NCBI GenBank assembly: GCA_026874595.1
Contig: CM049308.1
Span: 95,094,624 to 95,158,623 of the forward strand
Origin: Sipunculus nudus
Lineage: Eukaryota; Annelida; Sipuncula; Golfingiida; Sipunculidae
DNA: 64,000 nt
Direction: 5' to 3'
In this document: positions 26,201-35,875 of the stretch, piece by piece
Numbering within the stretch: position 1 is the first letter of the stretch
Layout of the letters: each line of letters starts with the position of its first letter
Translations under genes and position numbers: made by a program
The notes under the pieces: generated by a model
What the model was told of the DNA's origin: nothing
What the model saw: the letters and a program-made list of their open reading frames with translations, nothing else
Database searches by the model: none

Positions 26201-29200
26201 GCAGGGCAGAGGGGAAGCCTGCTGGTAGTGGCCAAGCTGAGCCAAGGCAAGCTGCCTGGGGTGGGTTACATAATGCAAGTGAAGGGTGTACTACTAGGTG
26301 AGCTAGATGTAAACAACACTTGACATGGTGTATGAAAACGTGAATAAAAGCTATTCTTTCCAATCAATTTCTTTGAAATTTCAGATTTCAAAAGATTAAA
26401 TCCTTATGTATATATGCTGTGATAATTAAATCAACAGTGCTTACAGGGAAAAAACGTGCCATTGCCAAAGTTGGACAAAATTTGAGGTATTAATTTTTTA
26501 TTTATGCTAATAACTTGAAAAGTTTGCAAAATTCAGATCTAATTTTGGGTGAACAATTGAATCTTGATTAAATAAAGTTATATTCCTGAAAAAAAGTCTC
26601 TAGGTTCAGCAATTCTCATGTTAGGTGAGTAAATATATTTCCTGATTTTTTAAAAATTGCATTATATTTTGGCCCATAACATCAAAATAATACCCAATAC
26701 TGACCTAATTTTTGGTATGTTTATAGAAAATGTATGAAAGAATGTGAATACTAAATATGATCTAAAACAGATGAGTGGTTTTGATATTAGGCAGCCTTGA
26801 AGTGTAACAATGGCTTTTTTTATGGAAAACAGAGGTTTTTCCTTAATATCTCGAAGGAACAAAGTCCTAATGACCCAATTTTTGGTATGGTAGGAGATTT
26901 TGGGGACATCTAACATTATGCCAACAGCCTGGGGAGCATAGAGATGTGCACTGAATGACCTAGTCATCAAAGTGGACTGCTTTACAGTGTAAGGGAATAC
27001 AACAAGAGCCTAAAAAAAATTCAATAACTAGCCTAATGTTGCAGCTTTTATTTTCAAATTTCAGATTTTAACAGATTAAATCCTTATGTGCACATGCTGT
27101 GAAAATTAAATCCACAGTACTTACAGGAAAAAAACGTGCCATGGCCAAAGTTGGGCAAATTTAAGGTACCAATTTTAAATTTTTGCCAATATTTAAAAAA
27201 TTTAACAGATTTGGATCTAATTTTTGGTATACAATTAAATTTTGATGAATTAAAGTTGCATTACTGAAAAAAGTCCCTACCTTTAACACTTTTGTCTTAA
27301 GTAACCAAATATCTTTCCTGATTTTTTTACAAAGTCCATTATGTTTGGGCCCATAACTTTTTTAAATTGAATAATACTGACTTAATTTCTGGCATGTACA
27401 TAGGAACTATATAGAGGAATATTTATGGTAAATATGAAGAAAACCAGATGTGTGGTTTTGATATTAGGCAGTCCTGAAGTGTAAAAATAGATTTCTAATA
27501 AAAAATTGAGGTTTTCCTTAATATCTCGAAGGAACGAAGTTCTATTGACCCAATTTTCGGCATGGTAGGAGATTTTGGGGACATCTAACTGTATGCCGAA
27601 TTTCAGATTCGTAGGTCCAATGGTCTCAAAAGGTGCCAGTGTTACAGACGGACATCTGGACAGACAGACGGACGGACAGACGGACGGATGACGGACAATG
27701 GACCATGACTATAGCTCAGATGACTTATAGTCAGCTGAGCTAAAAACTATTTATTGATTTTTTATTGTTTTAATTCAAAATTAAGAGATAGTTATTATGT
27801 AATTCTTTATGCATTGCTTAAGAATGTTTGGTATTGCAAAAAAAATTATCAACAGGCAAGATCAAGCTTCTAAACTACACATTCAAATTCCTGATCAAGT
27901 CAAATTTGTTTTTATAAGTCTACATACAGTGTTTAATGAAGTGAAGATTCCACAAACTGTCAGTACTAAGAGATACTGAATTACAACAGTCTACAGCTTA
28001 ATGCATAGCCATGGATAATTACCCTGGTGAAATACTGTAACTTTTAGATATTGAAGAAATGTGATTACTGTGCGCCATTGTGTTATCTGTTGAGGGATTG
28101 TGTGTGACAAACATCAATAGACCACAATAATGATTAAATAGCTGACAAACAGAAAATGTTCATCAAGATGTGTTGTCAGTATTTGTAATGTTTGAAATAT
28201 CTCCTTGATTACCTTGTCAGGATGGTACTGCAAAGCAAGCCTCTTGTAAGCTTTCTTTATATCTTCTGTAAGAATGAAAAATAAGAAAATAAAACAGAGA
28301 CACAGTCACAGAAAATGTCATCTGACAGAAACAATATCTATTGATAAAACATTATTCCATAAAATGTTCTGTAGAAAACAGTTCATGTACCCAATTTCCT
28401 TGCTGGAGTCCAGGACCTATCAAAGAGAAAACCTGCAGCTGTTAAGACTCTGTATAAAAAAATAAAGTGTAATATATTAACAGGAGATCAGAAAAAAAAT
28501 ATGAAACTATAAATCTGCATTGTAAGAAATGTAAGCCTCTGCCATGTGTTTGCATTCACTTAACCAGCCCATCATCCTTGGTTCACCTGTCCATAGGTGA
28601 CCATACATCTGTGAATATTACTTGCTGAATCTTGATCACGTTCTGGTTCCACACCAAAATCTATTATTTTTCCATGGCCCATTCCCAAAATGCCTTGAAA
28701 ATTTCATGAGATTGTTCATGATTGATGAGTTATGTTGTAAACAAATACACACCTGAAACAAACATGAATTGGGATAAACACATACCCTCTTGCTGGAGGC
28801 AATGAAAGGGTTCTTAGTCATTTCCATAAATTAACATTTTAACAGAGCTCTTCTGTGGCCAAGTGGTAGAGCACAGGACTCAAAGTCCAGATATTGTGAG
28901 TTTCGAGTCTCAGCCGAGGTGGTGTGCTTTTTCACAGTTGGCCTCCACCCAGGGAAGGGCTCTGCAGCCTTAATGAGAAGGCCATGCCTGATGGCCATGT
29001 TTCACTCAAAAATGAGTGCACCTTCTTTGGTGGTATGACCAAGCCAAGCAATGAGGACGATTACACACTAGTGGTCACCGGCCTGCAGACGTACATATAC
29101 TTAGAGTTAAGCTAGCATTAAAAATGGAGGCACTCGGTGGGTTATCTCCCACAACAAGTCGTCCAAGGACAACAAAGCTCGCACATACGAGGCATTCTGG

Positions 29201-32200
29201 CCCAGAATTTTAAATATGGTAAAAACTTTTAATAGCTGTGCTAGGTATTGTCATTTTACATCAGGGTATTAAGTTTAATTGGAATATCTTCATTAGCAAT
29301 GGAGAAATAAGCATAACAAAAGACTTTAACCTGACTTGTTCATGAACAGGAGGCCTGTCATCTTGATCTTTGACCTTTTGATTAATAACCACCTATACCA
29401 TACATATGAGTAATATGAAAGCAATCGGGTCACTGGTTGCTGAGTTATAGACTGAACAAAAACATAAGCCTTGGTATAAGCTCTGCTGAACTTGGTTCCA
29501 GCAAGCTAAAATTTATTAAACAAGGGACCCATGGATCACGGTGCTCACTTGATTTTTTTTTAATTTTAGCAAATGCAAAATATACTTTTTCTTTTGTTTT
29601 TTTTTTATTTTAAATTATCACTTGAAAAGCTAAGATGAAATGGTGGTGCCATAAAATAGTAAATCTATGTTTGCCAAACTAATACCATGCACTTTAACAA
29701 ACTATATCAAAGATGCAGGAGCCTCTCATGATCAAATATCAAGTATCAGTATTTCAGCTTTGTGACAGTAACATGTGCATAAAATGACCACTCCACTGGG
29801 AATGTATGAACCCCTGTCAGTTATAGAATAAGGAAGAAAGTGAGGATTAGCTCAAGTATAATAATACACATTTAATTCATACACTGTCATAAAATGCTAT
29901 GAGAATTACTTTACAGTGTACACCTGTGACAGCAGAGGTGCTCAGCCAGTGTTGCATTATTAGTACGATTACCCAGGCATGGATGAAGTGACCAGAAGTG
30001 GGCTGCATGGGGAATGTCAATGTAAGTCAATACATTAGGGCCAAAAATTAAAATTAAATTTCTAGCTCAAATTTATTTTCAAATTTCAGACTAAAAGATT
30101 AAATCCTTATTTAAACATTCTGTGAAAATTAAATGTATAGTGTATATAAGAAAAAAATTTGCCATGGTAAAAATTGTTGCCAAATATAAGGTACTTACTG
30201 TGGGTTCAGAAAATATTGAGGGTCTAAAATTTCGTGGTTTTGGCCTGAAACACTATTCGTTGGGTTAAACTCTCTTGGATTAATTATTCCTAGTCAGGCA
30301 TTGTATCTAAATTAATATGTGAACAGACCTGAAAATAAACCAGAGATCAGTGTTTTCCTTTTGTTCAACAAAAAAAACACACAGTCCCGGTACAAGCAAT
30401 AGGCTAAATGACACAAATGACAAATATATCGACTGACTTGTCTGAAATTATTTGGGTTAAGAAAAGGAGTGTTTACTCTGACAGTAAAGACAGTCTGCCA
30501 AGCTGTCCCTGAAATTTAATGCCCAGTCGTATTGTCCCAGTGGTGATCGGCTATTGTACTCTGCTTCCCTGCTTATCTTGGCACACCATTTAGCCCCACT
30601 GGGCCAACCAACCAAAAGGAGTATACGCTCATCGAGCAGCTACAGGTTGCTGTGGTCAAGACCTCAGCCCTGTGCGCTCCTTGAGCATGCTCTCAGAGCC
30701 AACAGTCGCAGTGCCACGCCAAGCCAAGCAAGGAGCCGTCGAGGGCGCCATCTTCTCTCCTGGGTTGAAGTCCTTGTTAGAAAGCTACAGCACCCACAGC
30801 CAAAAAGCCCGGAGCAACCCGCATTCCCTCCACCGATCCCAGCTGCGGAGACCCAGCCATGCCATTCGAGAGCGGAACTCGATCCTTGTGAACGACTTTA
30901 CTTCGAGGACGCAAAGCCCTTTTACTTGCGATTTCGGTCATTTGGACCGTTTTAACCAGTTTCCCAGTTATGCAAGTTTAAAAGTTTACAAGTTTTTTCG
31001 TCATCGGCAAAGCCCCACTGAGCAAATTGCCCAGTTTGATGTGGTCTGCGCTCAATAGAACAAATCCTCTGATGAACTGACATACTGGTTGTGATTTTAT
31101 GAATTATATGAATCAACGGATATCGATATTTATATTCTGCGTAAAACTTCTTGGTATGCCCTACGTTCAGATGGAACCCCAAAGTTGACTGACATGCCAA
31201 GGAACGAGGCCACAGTTAGACTGGGCTCCAGCTCATATCACTGTGCTCAGCTTGCCATGACTCATCAACAAGCCATGGGATAACTAGATTTACTCTGCTG
31301 CATGGTTGTTTATAAGATTAAAACATGACATTCTTTCAAACGAACAATCAAATAAGATTAGCAGGGCAAAATAACCTTTACCTAAGACTTTTGGCAAGAA
31401 AATATTGGAGACATAGAGCAAGTCAACAAATAATAGTGCAGGTGCAGACGCACTTTTTAGCAGTCACTTGTAAGTCTGACACTGATGTAATCTTGGTTTG
31501 TTTGCTCCTCCAGAAGGAAATGAATATCTTTCCTCCCAATATAATATTTTAAAAAATTTTTTGGGCTAAACATCGTTTTCTTTGCGATTTATTAATCAGC
31601 AGCAATTGCTTGCATGGATGATGAAAGCAGGCCAACATGATAACTCAATGCACCGGGTCAATGCACTTTCAAAAATTTTATAATAAACCTAATGATCGTT
31701 ATGTTTTTAATTTTGTGGATAAAAGATACCCACAAATTCAACAAAATAAAAAACCCAACGACCAAATCTGAATCCAGTTTTTACAATTATACCATAAACT
31801 TAAAAAACTAACTAAATTCAAATTTTATTTTTATTACAATTAAATCTTGATTAAATAAAGATATATCCTTAGAAAAAAAAAATCACTAGCTTCAACAATT
31901 AACTTTTTAGTTGAGTAGATTATTTATTTCCTGATTTTTGACAAAGTGCATTATGTTTGAGCCCATAACTTCAACAGTTAAAGCAATATTGACCTTATTT
32001 CTGGGATGTACATAGGAAATATATGCAGGAATGGTTAAATCATACATGAATACATTAATACCAGTGGTTTTAATTGTCGGCAGTTTTGCAGTGTTACAAT
32101 AGGTTTTTACTTGACAATGAAGGGTTTTCCTTAACTTCTTGATGGAACAAAGTAGCAGTGACCCCGTTTTTAGCAGTGGTTGGGTAGGATAACTTGGGGA

Positions 32201-34427
32201 CATCTTACTATATGTAGAATTTTGGATTGGTAGGTCAAACATTTCAAAACAAGCCTTGTTAACAGACAGCAAGAAGGACAAACGACAAACTAGGACCATC
32301 AATATAGCTCAGATAACTTTTATGTAATATGGCCTGTAATAAAGCTGTACCCAATTTCATGATCCTTTCAGGTTCATAATTTTTACATTTTATTTTCAAA
32401 GAGGACATTTAATAATATTAAACAAAAAAGATTGTGCCAACTACATTTAATCCATGTTTGAGGATCACATTCAATTTTACATCAAGACATTTTCATGGAT
32501 CTCAAAATTTCTTTGTGTACTGGTACATCACGCTGACAACCCTGCTATCTGAACATTCCATCAGTCAGCCTGTGTGTGTACTCTTTGTGCTGATGTAATG
32601 AGCCATGAAAGTGGGATATTGTTGTAACAGGTCCTTAAGATCAAGGCTACTGGCTGAAGTGAACTGGAAGTAATTAACCATTACATAATCAACCCTGACT
32701 AACTGGGGGGTCACTGCTGACTAGTTTAGCAGACAAACCAGCAAGGCTTTTGTTATTTTTATGCACCATCAACCCAACCATAACAGAAATGACTTATACA
32801 TGATGAGGAATTGGAAGCAACTTTAGAAAAATCCTATAACTTTGACTGACATTACACTGACAAACCAAAAATGTCTTTAGGAGACTGACAAACAGGTGCT
32901 GGAGCAGATCCTCTAAACCTATCATCAATTAAAATCATGATTTGAGTACACCATATAGATGAACCATAACTTCTGAAAAGCTTGAGAGATAACAGATCAC
33001 GACAAGCTGCTGCTGGCAGCTCCTGGTGCTTGAGCAGGTATCCTTTTTTCCTTCAGTTAAGACAAGACTGATCTGGTACAGGGACTGGATTAGTGTCATG
33101 TAACACAGAACAATATTTTATTAAACTTATTTGTATTTTAATGGCTGATCACATCTCATTAATTAAATTTTGGAAATGCTTATTTCCACTCCCTTGGGAA
33201 ATCTGACACAGTAAAGAACAAGGCAGTCATTTTTCAGATTACCCGTTTGAACCATAACTTGAATTAGACATGTCTCTTCAGAAGTAAACATTAAACAAAT
33301 GACTGGCCTTTAATTTTAACTGTTGATGTCATCACTGTGACTTCCAGTATTTAAGTAGGAAAGATAAATCAGTGAGGATGTTAAGGCATGTTACATGTGC
33401 AGTGGACTTGTGATTTGGCGCAAAGGTACCCGTATTGGCAATGGTGGAAAGGGCTGTAGTTTTACTTTATATTGGAGAAACTTATTTCCCCTTGTATCAG
33501 ACCACTCCACCATCCATCAATCCCTGTTTTTTTTTATGATCTCCTTTTCTTTTTTCATGACCATTTTTGAAAATAAATAAAAACTTCCTCCAGGACCAAA
33601 CAAACAGTTTTTTTTATCCAACAGCAAAATACTATTCATCATTGTAAGAATTTCATATAATGGATTTACTTAAATGTGATAACACAGATATAAACATATT
33701 CAGTTTTGCAATGACTCCAATGCATTAAAAAAGAAGACTACACAGAGATGACACAGTATACATGATGCAATTATTCTTGCATCTCATCAAAGGCGAGTTA
33801 ACACAACTGCAACATAAAAATTGTATATTACGATACATTCTAAATTTTTTCATACATATTTATATGATCATAAATTAATATATATTGACCTCCTGCTAAG
33901 TGTAATGAAAACTGAATTTTAGTTGCCAAAATAATGAGTTGCCATAATAATAAAAATATCACCAAAAAAAACTGGTAAAAAGGAGTACAGGACAGAGATT
34001 TAATGTGGGTCTAAGACGAGTTCCATTTAATTTTTGGCTTCGTTACTTGTTAGTGTCCACACTTGTTATACAAAACAACATTTAAATACTTAATTTATAA
34101 TGCCCTGTAAGTGTAATGTTGTAAAAACACTAACTGTACAATTCATTAAACAAATTGTTGGTTAAAATATCAGAACTGAAAGATTACTGCATCGTTAAGG
34201 ACCGTCACAGCCCCTGGTGTGGTCCGCCGTGGTCACTGTCTCGTTCACCCGCCAACTTCTGTACCCTCTTACAGTAATACAGGAAAATCATCAGACGGTC
34301 AAGTTACAAGCGAAAATTCCACTTGGCACACCATAATTTAAAGCTTTTTGGCCGCAGTGGACCGTAACTTACCTAATGTTGCATCTTCTTGAAGCTGCAG
34401 CACTTCTAAACTCTGATGGCGGTCCAT
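1..34427 (-). CDS. J-domain (DnaJ class C-like) co-chaperone gene, 11 spliced exons, 3' end outside window
   Basis: Exons 34373-34427, 28213-28265, 20158-20227, 19499-19551, 19104-19149, 18678-18757, 3822-3869, 3082-3156, 2505-2597, 2023-2174 and 1410-1521 join with GT-AG introns and intact phase into 279 residues without a stop. Residues 1-60 form a J domain: helix II EDIKKAYKRLALQYHPDK with HPD at 33-35, then FQELGEAYRYLT of helix III. J domains stimulate Hsp70 ATPase. An acidic stretch follows (about 60-70 and 105-113), aromatic-rich segments (71-119), and Lys/Arg-rich segments from 120 onward. No G/F linker or zinc-finger cysteine repeats are seen, so it fits class C. The basic tail could suit a nuclear or nucleolar place, which is inference only. 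I do not recognise a named orthologue. The stop codon lies left of base 1. Confidence 0.88.
1410..1521 (-). CDS. J-domain protein, exon 11 (last in window)
   Basis: Acceptor TTTATTCAG, donor CAGCAG|GTGAGCC. It encodes FPPEPQQDRAPTTDIFITKS and then the basic stretch THKKKSKKARRKEKAQQ. The GTGAGCC donor motif recurs in each 36-bp unit of the array that follows to the left. Confidence 0.83.
2023..2174 (-). CDS. J-domain protein, exon 10 (Pro/Ser/Gln-rich)
   Basis: Acceptor GATTTCAG, donor GTAAGTC. It encodes 50 codons plus two bases. It starts EASAIGEQIKAEQ and runs into a low-complexity Pro/Ser/His segment that is probably disordered. Confidence 0.82.
2505..2597 (-). CDS. J-domain protein, exon 9 (Lys-rich)
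   Basis: Acceptor GATTGTAG, donor GTAGTT. It encodes 31 residues dominated by Lys, Glu and Gln, from RAKKKANEQS to KAEQYRRQK, likely a charged helix. Confidence 0.83.
3082..3156 (-). CDS. J-domain protein, exon 8
   Basis: Acceptor TTGATAG, donor GTAGGAG. It encodes 25 residues, LKKFHSFEEWSQARDPKK then RHNARTR. The end is basic and may be a nuclear targeting or RNA-binding patch (inference). Confidence 0.83.
3555..3790. repeat. 45-47 bp tandem repeat, about 5 copies
   Basis: The plus-strand core TGATCATATTGTTACAAAG recurs at about 3580, 3627, 3674, 3720 and 3764 with TTAACATGACACAAG between. It lies in intron 7, some 30 bp past the exon 7 donor. No clear donor motif is seen in the unit. Confidence 0.9.
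3822..3869 (-). CDS. J-domain protein, exon 7
   Basis: Acceptor TTGTATTACAG, donor GTGAGT. It encodes KRRKEGADDIKLTEED (16 codons). Its acceptor region seeds the 51-bp array at 3871-4640. Confidence 0.83.
3871..4640 (-). repeat. 51-bp minisatellite derived from the intron 6 acceptor
   Basis: About 15 units of 51 bp. On the transcript strand each ends GACTAATCCTTGTATTACTG. The unit touching exon 7 reads CTTATCCTTGTATTACAG and is the real 3' splice site. The other units have TTACTG, so the branch-site-like CTAAT and spacing are kept but the AG is lost. Open frames of 17-residue periodicity on the minus strand follow from the 51-bp length. Confidence 0.92.
4660..18677 (-). repeat. Giant 48-bp minisatellite carrying a splice donor, intron 6 of J-domain gene
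   Basis: About 290 units of 48 bp fill almost the whole intron. On the transcript strand each reads TACTCAGTAAGTAATGCC, then AGCCAGATGATTTATAATG and ATATCTCTGTA. The first unit is the true exon 6 donor (TACTCA|GTAAGTAATGCC). Recurring subtypes include an AAAAAACACC variant, a CCCCGATG variant and a TTTCTCTCTGTATGCTCAG variant. The 16-residue periodic frames (NDISVYSVSNASQ-like on minus, HYKSSGWHYLLSIQR-like on plus) are artefacts of a stop-free 48-bp unit. Confidence 0.95.
18678..18757 (-). CDS. J-domain protein, exon 6, donor bordering the giant array
   Basis: Acceptor ATGCAG, donor TACTCA|GTAAGT. It encodes QFRAHYEYFTYHGEEEEE and then DDFYNFLYS. Its donor and the next intron bases are repeated in each 48-bp unit of the array that fills intron 6. 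Confidence 0.85.
19104..19149 (-). CDS. J-domain protein, exon 5
   Basis: A 46-bp micro-exon between a TTCCAG acceptor and a GTAAGTTT donor. It encodes DDLFFHVLSDFYFQR plus one base and is rich in Phe and Asp. Phase is right for both neighbours. Confidence 0.8.
19499..19551 (-). CDS. J-domain protein, exon 4 (acidic run)
   Basis: Acceptor TTTCAG, donor GTAAGTG. It encodes DEDDDEDEDVYYPSYDFF. The Asp/Glu run directly follows the J domain where a G/F linker sits in class A and B proteins. Confidence 0.82.
19655..19945. repeat. 32-bp tandem repeat, about 9 copies
   Basis: Plus-strand unit GTAGCATTTAATATAATC then AGGAGAACCTACAT, nearly identical between copies. It lies in intron 3 of the J-domain gene, about 100 bp upstream of exon 4. 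Confidence 0.93.
20158..20227 (-). CDS. J-domain protein, exon 3 (helix III)
   Basis: Acceptor TTTCAG, donor GTAGTA. It encodes residues 37-59, NHGDEKATAKFQELGEAYRY followed by LTK, which is the HPDKN turn, helix III and the start of helix IV. Codon phase joins exons 2 and 4 exactly. Confidence 0.9.
20580..21350. repeat. Probable remnant of a dispersed repeat family
   Basis: The stretch opens with GTGTGGGGGCATATGTCACC and contains GTAGAGCGCAAACCTCCG near 20893. A close match, GTAAAGCGCATACCTCCG, occurs near 35492. Two short overlapping open frames (20954-21160 and 21066-21341) show no recognisable protein features. Confidence 0.4.
21583..21621. repeat. (AAT)n microsatellite
   Basis: About 13 uninterrupted AAT/TAA triplets. 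Confidence 0.95.
23090..23270. repeat. Compound (CT)n-(TA)n-(GT)n microsatellite
   Basis: A CT run is followed by TA runs interrupted by GTATATG and ends in a GT run. The apparent frames here (Ser/Leu, Tyr/Ile, Cys/Val repeats) are artefacts. Confidence 0.97.
24390..25500. repeat. Six tandem copies of a 179-bp unit
   Basis: CATGTGTATTTGTCATGAA recurs at 24414, 24594, 24773, 24953, 25132 and 25310, giving periods of 180, 179, 180, 179 and 178 bp. Units share GGAGCCGTAAAA, GGTCAAAAGTAGGTCAA and TATCTGCAGGCATTGC. The array lies in intron 2 of the J-domain gene. It is followed by GGAAGGACGGACATGGGTAA and GTGGCGGGGGCATAA, so it is probably the body of a dispersed element. Confidence 0.9.
25500..25572. 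repeat. Tail of the 179-bp-unit element
   Basis: GGACGGAAGGACGGACATGG followed by CACTTTGTGGCGGGGGCATA closes the element. A related GTGTGGGGGCATATG stretch lies near 20591, so the family is dispersed. Confidence 0.5.
26375..26940 (+). repeat. Truncated copy of GCTCAGCTGA-ended element
   Basis: Shares blocks with 41380-41945: CAGATTTCAAAAGATTAAAT, then AAAAACGTGCCATTGCCAAA, GATATTAGGCAG and GGAGATTTTGGGGACATCTA. It stops after that last block without the terminal GACGGACA tail. Confidence 0.7.
27005..27748 (+). repeat. 5'-truncated copy of GCTCAGCTGA-ended element
   Basis: Contains the same block order as 41350-42086, and the full right end: a GACAGACGGACGG run, then GACTATAGCTCAGATGAC and AGTCAGCTGAGCTAAAAA. 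It lies in intron 2, tandem to the truncated copy at 26375. Confidence 0.8.
28213..28265 (-). CDS. J-domain protein, exon 2 (HPD motif)
   Basis: The exon lies between a TCTTACAG acceptor and a GTAATC donor. It encodes residues 19-36, EDIKKAYKRLALQYHPDK. This is helix II and the catalytic HPD loop that contacts Hsp70, the diagnostic part of the gene. Confidence 0.93.
28846..29210 (+). mobile_element. tRNA-derived SINE (Leu-CAA-like head)
   Basis: The head has an A box TGGCCAAGTGG at 28856 and a B-box-like GTTTCGAGTCT 39 bp further on. The anticodon arm CAGGA-CTCAAAG-TCCAG gives a CAA anticodon. A non-tRNA body follows, including CACTAGTGGTCACCGGCC and a tail with CTCCCACAACAAGTCGTCC. The acceptor stem is degraded and the unit extends far beyond 75 bp, so it is a SINE rather than a tRNA gene. 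Confidence 0.6.
30195..31781. mobile_element. Nested 1.6-kb element with imperfect inverted ends
   Basis: The left end TTACTGTGGGTTCAGAAA and right end AAATCTGAATCCAGTTTTTA are imperfect inverted repeats (ACTG.GG.TTCAGA shared). It sits in the middle of the older element 29518-32312, so it is the younger insertion. The inner part holds a GC-richer segment at 30540-31060. No transposase motif was recognised. Confidence 0.5.
30540..31060 (+). other. GC-rich segment with two overlapping open frames, function unknown
   Basis: Two plus-strand frames overlap (30554-30955, 133 codons; 30672-31058, 128 codons). Both are Ser/Pro/Arg-rich with no recognised domain. The base composition differs from the AT-rich surroundings. 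It lies inside a probable mobile element, so it could be captured host sequence or a decayed element gene. Confidence 0.25.
32313..34372. other. 5' part of intron 1 of the J-domain gene
   Basis: AT-rich sequence with no recognised repeat or exon. The short frames are not supported. Confidence 0.5.
34373..34427 (-). CDS. J-domain protein, exon 1 (start codon)
   Basis: ATG at 34427 has A at -3 and G at +4, a good initiation context. The exon encodes MDRHQSLEVLQLQEDATL plus one base and ends at a GTAAGTT donor. It covers helix I and the start of helix II of the J domain. The usual Tyr near the helix I start is replaced by Ser-Leu (SLEVLQL). Confidence 0.85.
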
Positions 34428-34620
34428 TTTCTGTGTGGTCAGCAAAGGTGACCAACTTCCCAGACCGCTTCGTTTGCTTCTCTCACTGGGGAATCCCCAC
34501 CGACTTCCCCGAAACTATACCAACGCCACCTGGCGGGAACCCCGGTCACTAAGTTGATATGAACTCTCGCTAGATGGCGGGCTCAGCAGTTTTCTTAAAA
34601 TTGGACTCATCTAAAAATTT
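34428..34620 (-). promoter_or_regulatory. Presumed 5' UTR and core promoter of the J-domain gene
   Basis: This GC-richer patch sits just upstream of the ATG at 34427, in otherwise AT-rich DNA. It holds several CG dinucleotides and no TATA box at a useful distance, which would fit a dispersed housekeeping promoter. The start site cannot be fixed from sequence. Confidence 0.35.
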
Positions 34621-34733
34621 TCATCACTGACTGGAAATTGTATCCTAAACAGTGGTGGATCAAGAAATTAGAGAACAGGAGGTTGCTAATATAATAGGTT
34701 AGCGCTTGATGGGTATTAAGCGATATGCAATAT

Positions 34734-34737
<4 letters not shown>

Positions 34738-34788
<51 letters not shown>
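34738..34788. repeat. (TA)n microsatellite
   Basis: About 25 TA dinucleotides upstream of the J-domain gene. Confidence 0.95.
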
Positions 34789-34791
<3 letters not shown>

Positions 34792-35294
34792 GTAATATAT
34801 ATTCAACGTATGGATTTTTTTTTAATTTCACCTATTTGAATAAAATCTTAAGCCGTGTGCATTTGGAATGTTAATTACTGGTATACGGGGGAGGGTATGG
34901 GAAGGGAGTTCTCGGTGTTATGACCCAGCAGAGTGAAATATATAACGGAAAGACTCCCTCAGTATAGAAACATTTAGATGCCATCTTAATGCTCATCTTA
35001 TGAATAAGAATGTGATAAACTGTGATAAATTAATAATTTAATTGCTAGGGAATAATAGAAAAAGATATTTTAAAGAATGCAAATTAATTACGAATACCTG
35101 GGAATAGAAATAGATAAAATGAGAGATGTTATATAGCCAAACCGAGGGGGGGGGGGGTGGGGGGCTCTGGATCCGCCACTGCTATATACTAGTATCGCAT
35201 TTTTAAAATTCTGTTGGACTGTTGTTTTAAATTTCCACTCATCCGTGATGATGGATTTTAATTGTTTTGTACGGTATGGTACCTAACGTTACGT

Positions 35295-35372
35295 ATAATA
35301 TAATATAATATAATATAATATAATATAATTGAATATGATTTAATATAATATAACTGAATATCATTTAATATA
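35295..35372. repeat. (TAATA)n microsatellite
   Basis: A repeated TAATA pentamer decays into TGAATATGATTTAATATAA units. Confidence 0.9.
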
Positions 35373-35477
35373 TCGTAGGCTTCCATATCAATCTTCTTGA
35401 TCGGGACAAAAACAGAATCTGCGAGGTTGTCCACAATACATTAAGCGACATAAGGTACTATAAACATTTTAATTTTT

Positions 35478-35875
35478 ACTAGAATGGCAGCCCGTAAAGC
35501 GCATACCTCCGCCATTATCGTATTGGATCCTGCTCTTATCCAAATCCGCACACTATTGCCCTGGACCATGTCCCATAGCCATGGGAACAAGACTCGCAGG
35601 CCGTTTTAAAAATAACATTAACTTATGGGACTCCACGTTTTTGTGGCGGACTGCCGCTACAGATCCCACATTCTTCTTCAAAATTTCGAGGTCCAGTTCG
35701 GTAATTTTTTTATGTATAACAGACAAAGGAACAGATACTGATAAAAACTCAAGTTTTCTGACGGAGGTATTGCATTATGTACAAGAATATACTGAGAGTA
35801 ATGATTTACCATGCAGATCCAGGATTTGTGAAAGGGTCTAACCCAAGAATATGATATGAGAAAACCCATAAAGTC
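35478..35875. repeat. Second copy of the AGCGCATACCTCCG dispersed repeat
   Basis: CCGTAAAGCGCATACCTCCG, then GGATCC, then a body resembling 20893-21350 in order but strongly diverged. An 86-codon frame at 35581-35841 shows no known domain. Confidence 0.35.

Larger units (their letters stand above)
29518..32312 (+). mobile_element. GCTCAGCTGA-family element interrupted by another insertion
   Basis: The left end ACAAGGGACCCATGGATCAC matches the 41130 copy. The body matches up to about 30190 (GTTGCCAAATATAAGGTAC) and resumes at about 31800 (ACAATTAAATCTTGATTAA), ending near TATAGCTCAGATAAC. The terminal CAGTCAGCTGAGC is lost. The gap is filled by the element at 30195-31781. Confidence 0.65.

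Noticed and set aside
26076..26363. 95-codon minus-strand frame
   Set aside because: No domain or splice context; lies in intron 2 between repeat copies.
28856..28930. Functional tRNA-Leu gene
   Set aside because: The acceptor stem does not pair and the sequence continues into a SINE body.
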